Position numbers and translations under genes: made by a program. A stretch of 64,000 nt of DNA from Bog-105 sp965277855 (GTDB taxonomy: Bacteria > Acidobacteriota > Terriglobia > Bryobacterales > Bryobacteraceae): contig OZ255847.1 in assembly GCA_965277855.1 (NCBI GenBank), positions 186,001 through 250,000 of the forward strand. The letters run 5' to 3'. The notes beneath the pieces are model-generated. The model had not been told where the DNA came from. It did not search any database and saw only the letters and a list, made by a program, of their open reading frames with translations. This document shows, piece by piece, positions 42,364 through 51,539 of this stretch. Numbering within the stretch: position 1 is the stretch's first letter; each line of letters begins with the position of its first letter.

Positions 42364-44616
42364 GTGTCACGGTTTCGCAGTGTCGGCCTAGCGGTTTTGT
42401 TGGTGGGTGCGGCTGGAACACTGCCGGCCCACGTAGAATCGGGTGCGGCGCTGGCTGATGCGTTGCATCATGTCTCGCTCGACCCGGAAGGCACCTACAA
42501 GGTGCGCGATCTGGAGCTAGTGCGCGGCGACGTCAAGATCTATCTGAACGAAGGCGTTATATCGTTTTTAACGCCGGTCGCGGGACGGTACATAGGGGCT
42601 TTCTTTACGACCGAAGGCGTCGAGGCGGGTGACGCGGAAATTATTCTGCTGCCGCCACAACGGAGCGAGCGAGCGTCGCTGGCTTCCTACGCGAAAACAC
42701 CCAATATCGACGAGCATTTCGGAAGCGCGCTGTTCCTTTTTACGGATGAAACCGCGCACGAGTTGCTGGAGGCGATCGAACGGGGCGCCGTACGAAAGGT
42801 GCCGGAGCAAGCGGCGGCGCTTGGCGAGCGAATGAACCCAATTGTCCGCGAAGTGGCCGCACAGCTTGAGATTCCGCTGGTGCAGGCCTTACTTGACAAC
42901 CACCGGGCGGCGGATGGAATCTTCTATGCAATGATTGGCGGCCGCGTCCTGGGTGGGTTCGACGTCACCTATGATCCAACCGACGCAGAGCCGATTTCGG
43001 TAGGGCGTATTTCGGAAAAGAACGATCGCCGCTTTCAGCTCTGGACGAATTTTCGGCCGCGGAAGGCAAAGCCGTATGTACCTCCGGAGCCTCGGATTCA
43101 ACAGTACTGGATAGACGCGTCGATTGCGCCCGACCTGTCGATGAGCGTCTCGGCACGTTTTCGGATGACGGCGTCGGGCGGGGACGGGCGCGTGTTAGCA
43201 CTGAACTTGTCGCCCCGGCTCAAGGTGCAAGCGGCCACTATCGACGGGACACCGGCAGAGATTTTGCAGCGGCCGTCTGAAAGATTGGCAGAGTTTGGCA
43301 GCTCGGAGACGTTTCTGGTCGTAGCGGAGAAGCCTCTCGCCGCTACCGGCGAGCACGAGGTGAGGCTGCAATACCTCGGGTCTACAATCCGGCGCACGCC
43401 GAGCGGTGAGTATTTTGTGGACGATCGCAGCAGCTGGTACCCGACGGAAGGCCCGGAGCAGGCAAATTTCGATTTGACGTTTCATTGTGCGGCCGGTCTG
43501 CACCTGGTCTCCACAGGCGAACTGGTGGAGGACAAAGTCGACGGCGCTGTCCGGACCATTCACCGCGTCACAGATCTGCCGGTAGCGCTGGCGGGATTCA
43601 ATTTGGGCGATTACAGTGTGCGAACTGAACAGCACGGGCGATATTTGCTGGAGATCGACTCGCCGAACGTAGCCAATGCAGCGGCGCTGGAGGACCCCGA
43701 CCTGGCGGCAAAAGCGGAAAAGATTCTGGACGACTATGGAAAACGCTGGATGCCGCTGCCCCGCCGCAGCCTGTCCATTTCACCCATTGCGGGGAGTTTT
43801 GGACAAGGCTTTCCGGGATTGATTTATCTGTCGAGCGTTTCGTATATCAAGGAGGAGAATCGGGCGGCGGCGTTGCGCAATGCGCGGTCAGATGCGTTCT
43901 TTTCGGAACTGCTATTGCCGCATGAACTGGCGCATCAGTGGTGGGGAAACATCGTCCGACAGGCGGATTACCGGTCGGCCTGGATTACGGAGGCGATGGC
44001 GAACGATGCGGCGCTCGAACATATTGAAAGGACGAACGGAGCGGCAGCGCGAGACGAGATTCTGGAGAGCTACCGGCGGGATTTGGAGAAACGGCCGGAC
44101 GGGCAGCAGACAGTGGAATCCGCGGGGCCGGTCGATTTCGGGCAGCGACTGATCGACACACACGGCCTTAATGCCTGGCACGTGATCCTATACGAAAAGG
44201 GTTCCTGGATTCTGCGGATGCTGCGAGAGCGTTTAGGAGATGAGGGGTATCGGCGCATGCAGAACCGTCTCCTCGAAGAGTTTGGGGGGCGGCCGCTGAG
44301 TAACGAAGGTTTGCGTCAGGTGGCGAGCAGCTTTGTACCGAAACAGCAGGCCGATCCCACTTTGCGGGACTTTTTCGATACCTGGGTATATGGGAACGGC
44401 ATTCCGGCTTTAGAACTGCGGCGGAACGGGAAGAGTATGGAAATAGAGCTTTCCGGGGTGGACGATGATTTTGTGGCGGATTTGCCGCTGCGGTGTAAAG
44501 GGACGCCTCCGCAATGGGTGCGGCTGGTGAGTGGAAGTAATCGAGTGGATTTGCCGCGCGGGGCTGCTTCGTGCGAACTGCCCTCGAAGGAGGAATATCT
44601 ATATGTTTCTCCCTAG
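42364..44616 (+). CDS. secreted M1-family aminopeptidase
   Basis: 750-residue exported protein with a signal peptide (RSVGLAVLLVGAAGTLPA). The catalytic M1 motif HELAHQWWGN falls at about residues 520-529, with a downstream glutamate in WITEAMANDAA near 543, giving the zinc HExxH-x18-E set. A substrate-side GxMEN motif is not obvious; the early half has unusual YVP-rich beta segments. Released-peptide digestion is the probable role. GTG start eight bases after the pilin stop, so the genes are likely cotranscribed. Confidence 0.9.
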   Translation: MSRFRSVGLAVLLVGAAGTLPAHVESGAALADALHHVSLDPEGTYKVRDLELVRGDVKIYLNEGVISFLTPVAGRYIGAFFTTEGVEAGDAEIILLPPQRSERASLASYAKTPNIDEHFGSALFLFTDETAHELLEAIERGAVRKVPEQAAALGERMNPIVREVAAQLEIPLVQALLDNHRAADGIFYAMIGGRVLGGFDVTYDPTDAEPISVGRISEKNDRRFQLWTNFRPRKAKPYVPPEPRIQQYWIDASIAPDLSMSVSARFRMTASGGDGRVLALNLSPRLKVQAATIDGTPAEILQRPSERLAEFGSSETFLVVAEKPLAATGEHEVRLQYLGSTIRRTPSGEYFVDDRSSWYPTEGPEQANFDLTFHCAAGLHLVSTGELVEDKVDGAVRTIHRVTDLPVALAGFNLGDYSVRTEQHGRYLLEIDSPNVANAAALEDPDLAAKAEKILDDYGKRWMPLPRRSLSISPIAGSFGQGFPGLIYLSSVSYIKEENRAAALRNARSDAFFSELLLPHELAHQWWGNIVRQADYRSAWITEAMANDAALEHIERTNGAAARDEILESYRRDLEKRPDGQQTVESAGPVDFGQRLIDTHGLNAWHVILYEKGSWILRMLRERLGDEGYRRMQNRLLEEFGGRPLSNEGLRQVASSFVPKQQADPTLRDFFDTWVYGNGIPALELRRNGKSMEIELSGVDDDFVADLPLRCKGTPPQWVRLVSGSNRVDLPRGAASCELPSKEEYLYVSP

Positions 44617-44676
44617 GCGTGATCGCGGGAGGCGCGGGTAAACGTTTTTCTGGCGGACTCGTTCTAGGAGATGGCT

Positions 44677-45261
44677 ATGATGAGCGCAATGGCGGATCAG
44701 CTGGAAAGGGAAGTCCACGTCCGCGCGAATCTAAGCGATTTTGGCAGCTGGATGACGTCCGAGCAGAGGCGGATATTCCTGCTCTGCCGTCGCATGTTGC
44801 AAGATGCGGACGAAGCCGATTCAGCGACTCAGGACGTGTTTTTGAAGGCGTACCGGGCGCTCAACGGCCGGGAGGATTCGCCGGAATTCGACAATCTGGG
44901 CAAATGGGTGACCCGGATCGCGGTAAACACGTGTCTCGACCGGTTGCGATCGAAATCGTGGAAGATGTGGCAGAAGCGGCCGGCGCCGCAGGATGAAGAA
45001 CTGATCTTGCAGATGACGCCGGGGCGGTCGCCGGATGCCGAGCGTCAATTGTTTTCAAAAGAAATCCAGCAAAGACTGGAAAAAGCGTTGACGAAACTTT
45101 CGGACCGGCAGCGGGCGGTATTTGCGCTGAGGCATTATGACGCGATGCCGATCGACGAAATCGCAGAAGTGCTTAAACTGGATACAGGGACCATTAAGGC
45201 GCACCTGTTTCGGGCCTTGAGCAAACTAAGGGAAGAATTGAAGGATTTGTACGTAGCCTAG
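44677..45261 (+). CDS. ECF sigma factor (RpoE-like)
   Basis: 194-residue ECF sigma factor. Region 2: LCRRMLQDADEADSATQDVFLKAYRAL and LGKWVTRIAVNTCLDRLRSK. Region 4: LSDRQRAVFALRHYDAMPIDEIAEVLKLDTGTIKAHLFRALSKLREEL. Three ATG codons are crowded at 44671, 44677 and 44680; AGGAG at 44666-44670 fits the second or third. It heads an operon with a zinc-finger anti-sigma factor and a Spy-like periplasmic protein, a typical envelope-stress set. Confidence 0.9.
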   Translation: MMSAMADQLEREVHVRANLSDFGSWMTSEQRRIFLLCRRMLQDADEADSATQDVFLKAYRALNGREDSPEFDNLGKWVTRIAVNTCLDRLRSKSWKMWQKRPAPQDEELILQMTPGRSPDAERQLFSKEIQQRLEKALTKLSDRQRAVFALRHYDAMPIDEIAEVLKLDTGTIKAHLFRALSKLREELKDLYVA

Positions 45262-45284
45262 TAGAGGAAGCGGCGGAGGGAAGT

Positions 45285-45734
45285 ATGAACATCGAGTCCA
45301 AACTGTCAGGGCATTGGACAGATGAAGAATTAGTTGCGCATCTTTACGGCGTGGGACCGGAGAACGGACATTTAGACAGCTGCGAGGCATGTGGGGTGCG
45401 GCTGGGAGAGATGCAGGCTCGGCGAAGTTCGCTGGAGGCGGTGCAAGCCGACGAGGGTGACGCCTTTTCTCTGGCGGCGCAGCGTCGTGCCATTTATGCC
45501 AAGCTGGAGCAAGCGGTGCGATGGTGGTCGTTTGTCGCGGTGCGGCGCTGGGCATCGGCCGGGGTAGCTGCCTTAATGCTGGGAGGAACTGTTCTTTATT
45601 ATCAGGAACATGAACGGCAGCAGGCGCGCGATGCCATGTTGTCGGATGCACAGCTGGCGCAGGATGTGAGCACGCTGGCGGATAATCCGGAAGGGTTGCC
45701 GACGGCTCCCGTGCAGGCGCTTTTTGACGAATGA
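45285..45734 (+). CDS. membrane-bound zinc-finger anti-sigma factor
   Basis: 149-residue protein with an N-terminal ZAS-type motif (HLDSCEACGVRLGE, giving H-x3-C-x2-C) that would hold zinc and bind the sigma factor encoded 23 bases upstream. A single transmembrane helix lies at about residues 88-107 (WASAGVAALMLGGTVLYY), with a short periplasmic tail. It probably holds the ECF sigma factor at the membrane until a signal. Overlaps the Spy-like gene by four bases. Confidence 0.83.
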   Translation: MNIESKLSGHWTDEELVAHLYGVGPENGHLDSCEACGVRLGEMQARRSSLEAVQADEGDAFSLAAQRRAIYAKLEQAVRWWSFVAVRRWASAGVAALMLGGTVLYYQEHERQQARDAMLSDAQLAQDVSTLADNPEGLPTAPVQALFDE

Positions 45735-46156
45735 AGAAGTTTTGCATTATCGCTTTCCTGGCGGCCTCCAGTTCAGTCGCGGGGGCTCAGACTCGGGCTG
45801 GCTTCCCCTGGTGGAATAGTCCCATCACCCGAGAAATTGGACTAACTCCGGAGCAGGAAGCAAAGATTCATCAAACAGTGCAGTCATATCGAAACCGGCT
45901 GCTGGATGCGCGGAACAATGTGCTGAAGGCGCAGGGTGAGATGGAAGATGTCCTAAACAGCCCCGAAATAGACCACGGCAGGGCGAAAGCGGCGATCGAA
46001 ACACTTACCTCTTCGCAAGCCGCGTCCAGGAGGACGCTGCTACAGATGAGCGTGCAATTGCGAACTGTACTAACACTCGATCAATGGCGGCAATTAGTGC
46101 GGCGGTGGGGCGAGATGCAACGTAAGAGACCGAGCGATACACAAGTGGCACCATAG
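45731..46156 (+). CDS. periplasmic Spy/CnrX-like protein
   Basis: 141-residue exported protein (signal peptide KKFCIIAFLAASSSVAGAQ) with a helical hairpin body. EIGLTPEQEAKIHQTVQSYRNRL is the LTxxQ-like segment of Spy/CnrX proteins, and VLTLDQWRQLVRRWGEMQ is a second. It is the third gene of the sigma/anti-sigma operon (ATGA overlap), so it may sense envelope or metal stress as CnrX does. Ligand unknown. Confidence 0.82.
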   Translation: MKKFCIIAFLAASSSVAGAQTRAGFPWWNSPITREIGLTPEQEAKIHQTVQSYRNRLLDARNNVLKAQGEMEDVLNSPEIDHGRAKAAIETLTSSQAASRRTLLQMSVQLRTVLTLDQWRQLVRRWGEMQRKRPSDTQVAP

Positions 46157-46177
46157 AGATGAACTATCTTGAGCGAA

Positions 46178-48103
46178 CTAGGCGGTTGCTTCCAGCTGTT
46201 CGGTGATTCCTTCCCACTCCGTCATGGCCTTCTCAAGCTCGGTGCGCTTTGCATCCAGAGTTTGAGCGAGACGCACAGCTTCTTCCGCGCCGGCATAGTC
46301 GGACAAAGAGAGTTCGCCCCGTTGGATTTCTTCCTCTAACTGCGTGATGCTGGCTTCCAGCAGCTTCGCCTGATCCTCCATCTGTTTGAGTTTTATGGGG
46401 TTGATGCGTTTTGGGGCGGCAGCCTGCGAGGGCATGGCGATCGGCTCGGCCGGCGGCACGCCGATGAGAACATCGCTGATGGTAGGCGTTTGTTCGGCGC
46501 CACCGGCTTTGCGCCACAGATAGTCGGCGTAATTACCCGGGAAGACGTGCACTGTACCATCTGCTACTTCGAAGACCCGATTAGCTAGCTTCTCGATGAA
46601 GTAGCGGTCATGCGAAACAAACATCACCGTCCCGGTGAATTTATCGAGAGATTCGAGCAGGACGTCTTTGGCGCGGATGTCCAGGTGGTTGGTGGGCTCG
46701 TCGAGCAGCAGAAAATTGGCGGGGTGAAGAAGCATGCGCGCCAGGGCGTAGCGGTTGCGCTCGCCGCCTGACAGGACGCCGATACGCTTGAAAACGTCGT
46801 CGTCGCTGAATAAAAAACAGCCAAGCAGGTTGCGGAGTTCGGTATCGGCCGTGCGTGGCGAGGCGTCGCGGAGATCGTCGACCACCCGGGCATTAGGGTC
46901 GAGTTCCTTGTATTGATCCTGCGCGAAGTAATCGAGATCGACATTATGGCCGAGCGTGTAGTCGCCCGAGGAGAGCGGCTCGGTTCCCGAGAGCAACTTG
47001 ATGAGCGTGGATTTGCCAGCGCCATTAACGCCGACGAGGGCGATGCGATCGCCGCGTTCGATGGTGAAATCAACTTTATCCAGAATCAGCTTCTCGCCGT
47101 AGTTCTTACTGACGCCCTTGAATTGGGCAACGACGCGACCGCTGGGCTTTGGTTGCGGAAACGAGAAGTGAATGGTCTTTTCTTCCGGTGGCAGCTCGAT
47201 GCGCTCGATTTTTTCCAGCTCTTTGATGCGGCTCTGGACTTGCTTTGCCTTGGTGGCCTGGGCTCGGAATCGGTTGATGAAGGCTTCGAGTTGCTGGATT
47301 TTGTCCTGCTGGTTCTTGTAAGAGGCTTCCAGCTGAACCAGGCGCTCGGCTTTCTGCTGGCGATACTTTTCGTAGCCACCGGTGTAAAACTGCACTTTCT
47401 TATTCCAGATCTCAGTGATTTTTTTAACCGTGACATCGAGAAAGTAACGGTCATGTGAGATCAGGATAAAGGCGTATTCGTAGTTGTTGAGATAGTTTTC
47501 AAGCCAGTCACGGGCCTCGATGTCGAGATGGTTGGTGGGCTCGTCGAGCAGGAGCAAATTGGGCTTTTCGAGCAGCAGTTTGGCCAGCGCGATCCGCATT
47601 TGCCAGCCGCCGGAAAACTCTTCAGTTTGACGATGCCAGTCTTCTTTGCGAAAGCCTAAACCGGTGAGTACTGCGCCGACCTGGGCTTCGATGGTGTAGC
47701 CATCGCGAGCTCGAAATTCGCTATCGGCCCGCTCAAAACGTTCGGCGACCCGGTGATATTCCTCGCTCGTTGGATCGAGATCACTCATGCGGCCGGTGAG
47801 GGATTCGAGTTCCAATTCGAGCTCCCTGACGCCCGCGAAAACGCTCAGGCATTCGGCAAAAACTGTTTGGCCGGTGACGCGTAATCCGTCCTGCGGCAGG
47901 TAGCCCACGCGCATGCCCTTGGTGGCGGAGAGAGTGCCGTAGTCGAGGGAGTCGAGTCCCGCGATGACCTTGAGAAGCGTGGACTTTCCAGTACCGTTGC
48001 CGCCGACGAGGCCGGCCCGTTCTTTGGGCGTAATGAGCCAGTTCAGGCCATCGAACAAAAGCTTGTGACCGAATCGCTTACCGGCTTCGGTGAGTTGGAG
48101 CAT
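46178..48103 (-). CDS. ABC-F type ATPase (translation/resistance factor-like)
   Basis: 641-residue soluble protein with two ABC ATPase domains and no membrane segments, so ABC-F not a transporter. The first Walker A is GGNGTGKST with signature FSGGWQMR and Walker B LLLLDEPTNHLD. The second is GVNGAGKST with LSGGERNR and FLLLDEPTNHLD. A charged linker (QKAERLVQLEASYKNQQ) separates them, and a coiled-coil tail (KLLEASITQLEEEIQR) resembles Uup. Such proteins act on the ribosome. Downstream of accD on the same strand. Confidence 0.93.
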   Translation of the reverse strand: MLQLTEAGKRFGHKLLFDGLNWLITPKERAGLVGGNGTGKSTLLKVIAGLDSLDYGTLSATKGMRVGYLPQDGLRVTGQTVFAECLSVFAGVRELELELESLTGRMSDLDPTSEEYHRVAERFERADSEFRARDGYTIEAQVGAVLTGLGFRKEDWHRQTEEFSGGWQMRIALAKLLLEKPNLLLLDEPTNHLDIEARDWLENYLNNYEYAFILISHDRYFLDVTVKKITEIWNKKVQFYTGGYEKYRQQKAERLVQLEASYKNQQDKIQQLEAFINRFRAQATKAKQVQSRIKELEKIERIELPPEEKTIHFSFPQPKPSGRVVAQFKGVSKNYGEKLILDKVDFTIERGDRIALVGVNGAGKSTLIKLLSGTEPLSSGDYTLGHNVDLDYFAQDQYKELDPNARVVDDLRDASPRTADTELRNLLGCFLFSDDDVFKRIGVLSGGERNRYALARMLLHPANFLLLDEPTNHLDIRAKDVLLESLDKFTGTVMFVSHDRYFIEKLANRVFEVADGTVHVFPGNYADYLWRKAGGAEQTPTISDVLIGVPPAEPIAMPSQAAAPKRINPIKLKQMEDQAKLLEASITQLEEEIQRGELSLSDYAGAEEAVRLAQTLDAKRTELEKAMTEWEGITEQLEATA

Positions 48104-48150
48104 TGCCTATATTTTCGCCCGAAGCAGTCTTCGGACAAGAGCGCCGCGGT

Positions 48151-49005
48151 TCAGGCGGCGAGAAAATCGAAGGCGTTGGCGAGATAGTTCTTCAAATCGG
48201 GGCGCTTGACCACCGCATCCAGAAAGCCGTGTTCGAGGAGAAATTCGCTGCGCTGGAAGCCTTCAGGAAGTTTCTGGCGGATGGTTTGCTCGATGACGCG
48301 AGGGCCGGCAAAGCCGATCAATGCGCCGGGTTCGCCGATATTGAGGTCGCCGAGCATGGCGAAGCTAGCCGTGACGCCGCCCGTAGTGGGATCGGTCAGG
48401 ACGCTGATATAGGGAAGCGCGGCTTGATCGAGGCGCATCAGCGCAGCCGAGAGCTTGGCGAGTTGCATCAGGCTGATGGCGCCTTCCTGCATGCGCGCGC
48501 CGCCGGAAGCCGAGACGATGATGAGCGGTGTTTTCCGATCGAGGCAGCGTTCAATGGCGCGGGTAATTTTTTCGCCCACCACGGCGCCCATGCTGCCGCC
48601 GATGAATTTGAGTTCGAGGGCGCAGATTTCAACCTTTCGGCCATTGAGAAGGCCGCTGGCGCAAATGACGGCATCCGGTAACTGCGTCGCCTTTTCCATT
48701 TCGCGGAGCCGCTGGCCGTATGGTTTGGAATCGACAAATTGGAGTGGGTCGGAAGAGCGAAGCTGGTCATCGTAAGTGACGTAGTGACCATTGTCGAAGA
48801 GCTGTTGCAGGCGATCGCGCGCGCTGATGCGGAAGTGATGCCCGCATTTCGGACAGACATGCTGGTTCTCTTCGACAGCTTTACGCCAGATGATCTGATC
48901 GCACGCGTCGCACTTCTGCCAGAGTCCTTCGGATTTTACAGTTTTTTCGCTATCAGGAAGAGGGCCGCCCTCAACAGAAGGCTTCTGCCGGTTGAACCAT
49001 GCCAT
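48151..49005 (-). CDS. accD: acetyl-CoA carboxylase carboxyltransferase subunit beta
   Basis: 284-residue AccD. It starts MAWFNRQKP and holds the zinc finger WQKCDACDQIIWRKAVEENQHVCPKCGHHFR (C-x2-C, C-x2-C) ahead of the carboxyltransferase domain with VICASGLLNGRK, KFIGGSMGAVVGEKITRAIE, IVSASGGARMQEGAISLMQ and GFAGPRVIEQTIRQKLPEGFQ. The start at 49005 fits the family; a longer frame upstream lacks resemblance. The first step of fatty-acid synthesis. Confidence 0.96.
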   Translation of the reverse strand: MAWFNRQKPSVEGGPLPDSEKTVKSEGLWQKCDACDQIIWRKAVEENQHVCPKCGHHFRISARDRLQQLFDNGHYVTYDDQLRSSDPLQFVDSKPYGQRLREMEKATQLPDAVICASGLLNGRKVEICALELKFIGGSMGAVVGEKITRAIERCLDRKTPLIIVSASGGARMQEGAISLMQLAKLSAALMRLDQAALPYISVLTDPTTGGVTASFAMLGDLNIGEPGALIGFAGPRVIEQTIRQKLPEGFQRSEFLLEHGFLDAVVKRPDLKNYLANAFDFLAA

Positions 49006-49060
49006 GGAAACAGACCCTACGGTATCACGCGTAGGCGGCTCGGGCACCCAGAGGGGGCGG

Positions 49061-49747
49061 CTAAAGGGCAAGCTTGTTGACACGGATCTTGCGACCAGCA
49101 CTGAACAGACCTAGCAGCCCGGTACCTATGAGCGCGAGCGTGGAGCATTCGGCGGTAGGAGCGGCCTGCTGATCTTGCGCTAGCTGGCTCTTGGCGAAGA
49201 AGAAATCATCGACTATAGGTTGGCCGGGCATGGCAATTGTGATCGAAGAAATGTTGTGCGAGACGGAGACGCCGAAGTAATTGAAAGCGTTCGGGGCGAC
49301 GGCGGTCTTGAAGGTTTGGCCATCTGAAAAGGTGAGGGTGGCGGGGGACGCGGTGGTCGAACCGAGGGTAACCAGGAATGCGTTCTCTCCACCGGAGGGC
49401 AGCGTGATTGTGATGTTGCCCAGACTATCGGAAGGACCAAAAAGCCCTACAATGTTTCGCCCGTTGACTGGCAATATGCCACCATTCAGCTGGTAGGCAC
49501 CGTTGTCGGGGCCGGTAAAGATAAACGGATAGGCAGTGCCGCTAGATGGAACCAGTGTCTTGCCGGCGGGAGTGCTGTAACTTCCTGAGCTGGCGATGGC
49601 CGTGAGATTCAGCTCGATCGCACTGGTGACGTTGGCATTCCAGGCCGAAAATGCCGTGTAGGTAATGGTAGAGGCAGCCGCTTGAAACAGCGGGGCGGCG
49701 AGTGCAACCGAGACAAGGGCGAGCGCGGGACGTTTCCAGATTGGCAT
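49061..49747 (-). CDS. exported protein with a degraded PEP-CTERM-like tail
   Basis: 228-residue protein with a signal peptide (ALALVSVALAAPLFQAAAS) and a Ser/Thr/Gly-rich beta domain. The C-terminal tail TAECSTLALIGTGLLGLFSAGRKIRV has the length, hydrophobic helix and basic end of a PEP-CTERM signal, but the usual Pro-Glu-Pro reads Ala-Glu-Cys. It may be a non-functional or divergent sorting tag. The body is not a known enzyme. Confidence 0.7.
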   Translation of the reverse strand: MPIWKRPALALVSVALAAPLFQAAASTITYTAFSAWNANVTSAIELNLTAIASSGSYSTPAGKTLVPSSGTAYPFIFTGPDNGAYQLNGGILPVNGRNIVGLFGPSDSLGNITITLPSGGENAFLVTLGSTTASPATLTFSDGQTFKTAVAPNAFNYFGVSVSHNISSITIAMPGQPIVDDFFFAKSQLAQDQQAAPTAECSTLALIGTGLLGLFSAGRKIRVNKLAL

Positions 49748-49864
49748 GGTAGAGCCGATTCTCCAAGGTTCTTGTCGGGCGCATGGCCGCGAAGATAGAG
49801 GGCATGTTCAGGGCAGAAATGCCTTTAGGAGGAGGCCCGAAATGAAACAGGAAAGCCGATGATG

Positions 49865-50554
49865 TCAGGCGAGTAAATTTGCAGCGCGGCCGATGGCTTG
49901 TTCGAGAGGAGCGTGAGCAGGTTCGACAGCAGGGCCGTGTCCGGCGAGGATACGCCTCATCTCAAGGGTAAAAAGCCGGCGGGCGCTGGTGAGCGCGGTC
50001 GGGTTGTGCCAGGTAGCCCACTTGGGAAAGGGAAAGAACCAGGGAGTGTCAAACGGCAGACGAATGCCGCCAAAGGTGACAAGCGAATCGCCGGCGAACA
50101 GGGTGCCATCACGCTCGTCCAGGAACGCGAGATGGCCTGGAGTGTGACCGGGCGTCGAGATCACGCGGAGAGATCCGACTTTGTCGTTTTCATTGACGAG
50201 CAGGTCGGGAAGGTTTCGTAGCTTTTTGAAGCTGCCTTTCAGCGGCGTTTGAGGTTCGCCCGGAAGGAGTTCCATCTGGGAGGGTTTAACGCCCTTCGCC
50301 GCCTGGACCAGGAGTTGGGAGTCGCGCTGGCCAGCGATTATTCTTGCATCGGGAACAATCTTTTTGAGCGCGTCGACAGAGCCGACGTGATCGACGTGAG
50401 CGTGAGTCAGAAGAATGCGGCGAACGGGCTGCCCGAGGTGTCTGGCTGCTTCGGCAATGATCCGCGCAGCGCCCATGGCGGTATCGATCACAGTGAGGCC
50501 GTCGTTCTCACGAACCAGATAGCAGTTCATGGAGTTGAAACGGCGGATCTGCAA
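49865..50554 (-). CDS. MBL-fold metallo-hydrolase
   Basis: 229-residue metallo-beta-lactamase-fold protein. The metal motif is LTHAHVDHVGS (HxHxDH), with later STPGHTPGHLAF and FAGDSLV, and a terminal LAGHGPAVEP histidine. No signal peptide. The frame is open upstream through CRKISDD-like codons, and a CTG at 50582-50584 follows an AAGGGG site, so the true N terminus may lie about ten residues before this TTG start. Substrate unknown. Confidence 0.85.
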   Translation of the reverse strand: MQIRRFNSMNCYLVRENDGLTVIDTAMGAARIIAEAARHLGQPVRRILLTHAHVDHVGSVDALKKIVPDARIIAGQRDSQLLVQAAKGVKPSQMELLPGEPQTPLKGSFKKLRNLPDLLVNENDKVGSLRVISTPGHTPGHLAFLDERDGTLFAGDSLVTFGGIRLPFDTPWFFPFPKWATWHNPTALTSARRLFTLEMRRILAGHGPAVEPAHAPLEQAIGRAANLLA

Positions 50555-50623
50555 GCAGTCATCGGAGATTTTGCGAACTGGCAGTAGGAACCCCTTGTCT
50601 GCAGGATAGCGAATGCGGGGCGC

Positions 50624-51436
50624 TTAGAGGTTTCGTTTGACGCCGGTTCGCAGCTTACAAGAAGCTCGGAGCCTCTGCGAGGCAAAGAGTGGAATGAAGC
50701 GGGGCGTGATCAATAAGTAGCGCCGCCAGAGACGGGCCGGTTCGATCAACAGGCGGAACAGCCATTCGAGGCCGCGGCGCTGCATCCAGGCCGGGGCCTG
50801 GCGCGTCCTGCCGGACAGGAAGTCGAAGGCTGCGCCCACGCCGATCATGGTGACTCCAGGGAAGGATGCGCGGTGAGCGTGCATCCATTTTTCCTGCTTA
50901 GGAGTGCTGAGGCCAACGAAGATCAAATCCGGGTTGGCGTGCTGGATCATTTGCTCGACTTGTTCGTTTTCCGGGGCGGTCAGAATACGAAAAGGGGGCG
51001 AGTAGATGCCGGCGATCTGGAGGCCGGGGAATTGCCGGCGGAGACGCGTTTGCAGCTTGTCCAAAGTTTCCGGAGTGCTGCCGTAGAGAAAGATGCGCTG
51101 CCCTTCCTGTACGGAGTTACGGCAGAGTTCCAGCATCAAGGTTGGTCCGTAGACGCGCGGCTGGCGAGCCGCCCCGAGAGAGCGCAAGGCCCAGACGACG
51201 GGCATGCCGTCCGGGGTAGCGATGTCGGCTGTATTGAGGGCGAGGGCTATCTCGGGGTCGTCCTGGGCCAGGATTACGCCATGCACAGATGTGACACAGA
51301 TGTAATGCGAGGGGGTGGTCGAAGAAATTTTGCGCTGCCCGCACCAATAGGAACAGAGATCTACTACCTGTGCGTAGGTGGTTTCGCTGATGCCAACGCT
51401 GATGACATGGTGCTTACGAGGAATCGTGCCTGGCAT
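50624..51436 (-). CDS. WecG/TagA/CpsF-family glycosyltransferase
   Basis: 270-residue glycosyltransferase of the WecG/TagA/CpsF (GT26) family, used to add ManNAc-type or similar sugars to lipid-linked intermediates in surface polysaccharide synthesis. It has ADIATPDGMPVVWALRSLG, RVYGPTLMLELC, IFLYGSTPETLDKLQTRLRRQFP, and PDLIFVGLSTPKQEKWMHAH, then GVGAAFDFLSGRTRQAPAWMQRRGLEWLFRL. The PDLIFVGLSTPKQEKW block is diagnostic. A lone gene, no cluster partners nearby. Confidence 0.92.
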   Translation of the reverse strand: MPGTIPRKHHVISVGISETTYAQVVDLCSYWCGQRKISSTTPSHYICVTSVHGVILAQDDPEIALALNTADIATPDGMPVVWALRSLGAARQPRVYGPTLMLELCRNSVQEGQRIFLYGSTPETLDKLQTRLRRQFPGLQIAGIYSPPFRILTAPENEQVEQMIQHANPDLIFVGLSTPKQEKWMHAHRASFPGVTMIGVGAAFDFLSGRTRQAPAWMQRRGLEWLFRLLIEPARLWRRYLLITPRFIPLFASQRLRASCKLRTGVKRNL

Positions 51437-51539
51437 TAGGGAGTGGCTGATTCACAGGTTAGCTCTTCGGTGAGTAAACGACCAAGAAGCAGCAAAAAGG
51501 ATTTGTGAGCCGCTAGACTAGGAGATTGGAGCTTGATAG

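Noticed and set aside
48103..48681. 192-residue plus-strand frame over the accD gene
   Set aside because: Antisense to the well-supported accD and without any family text.
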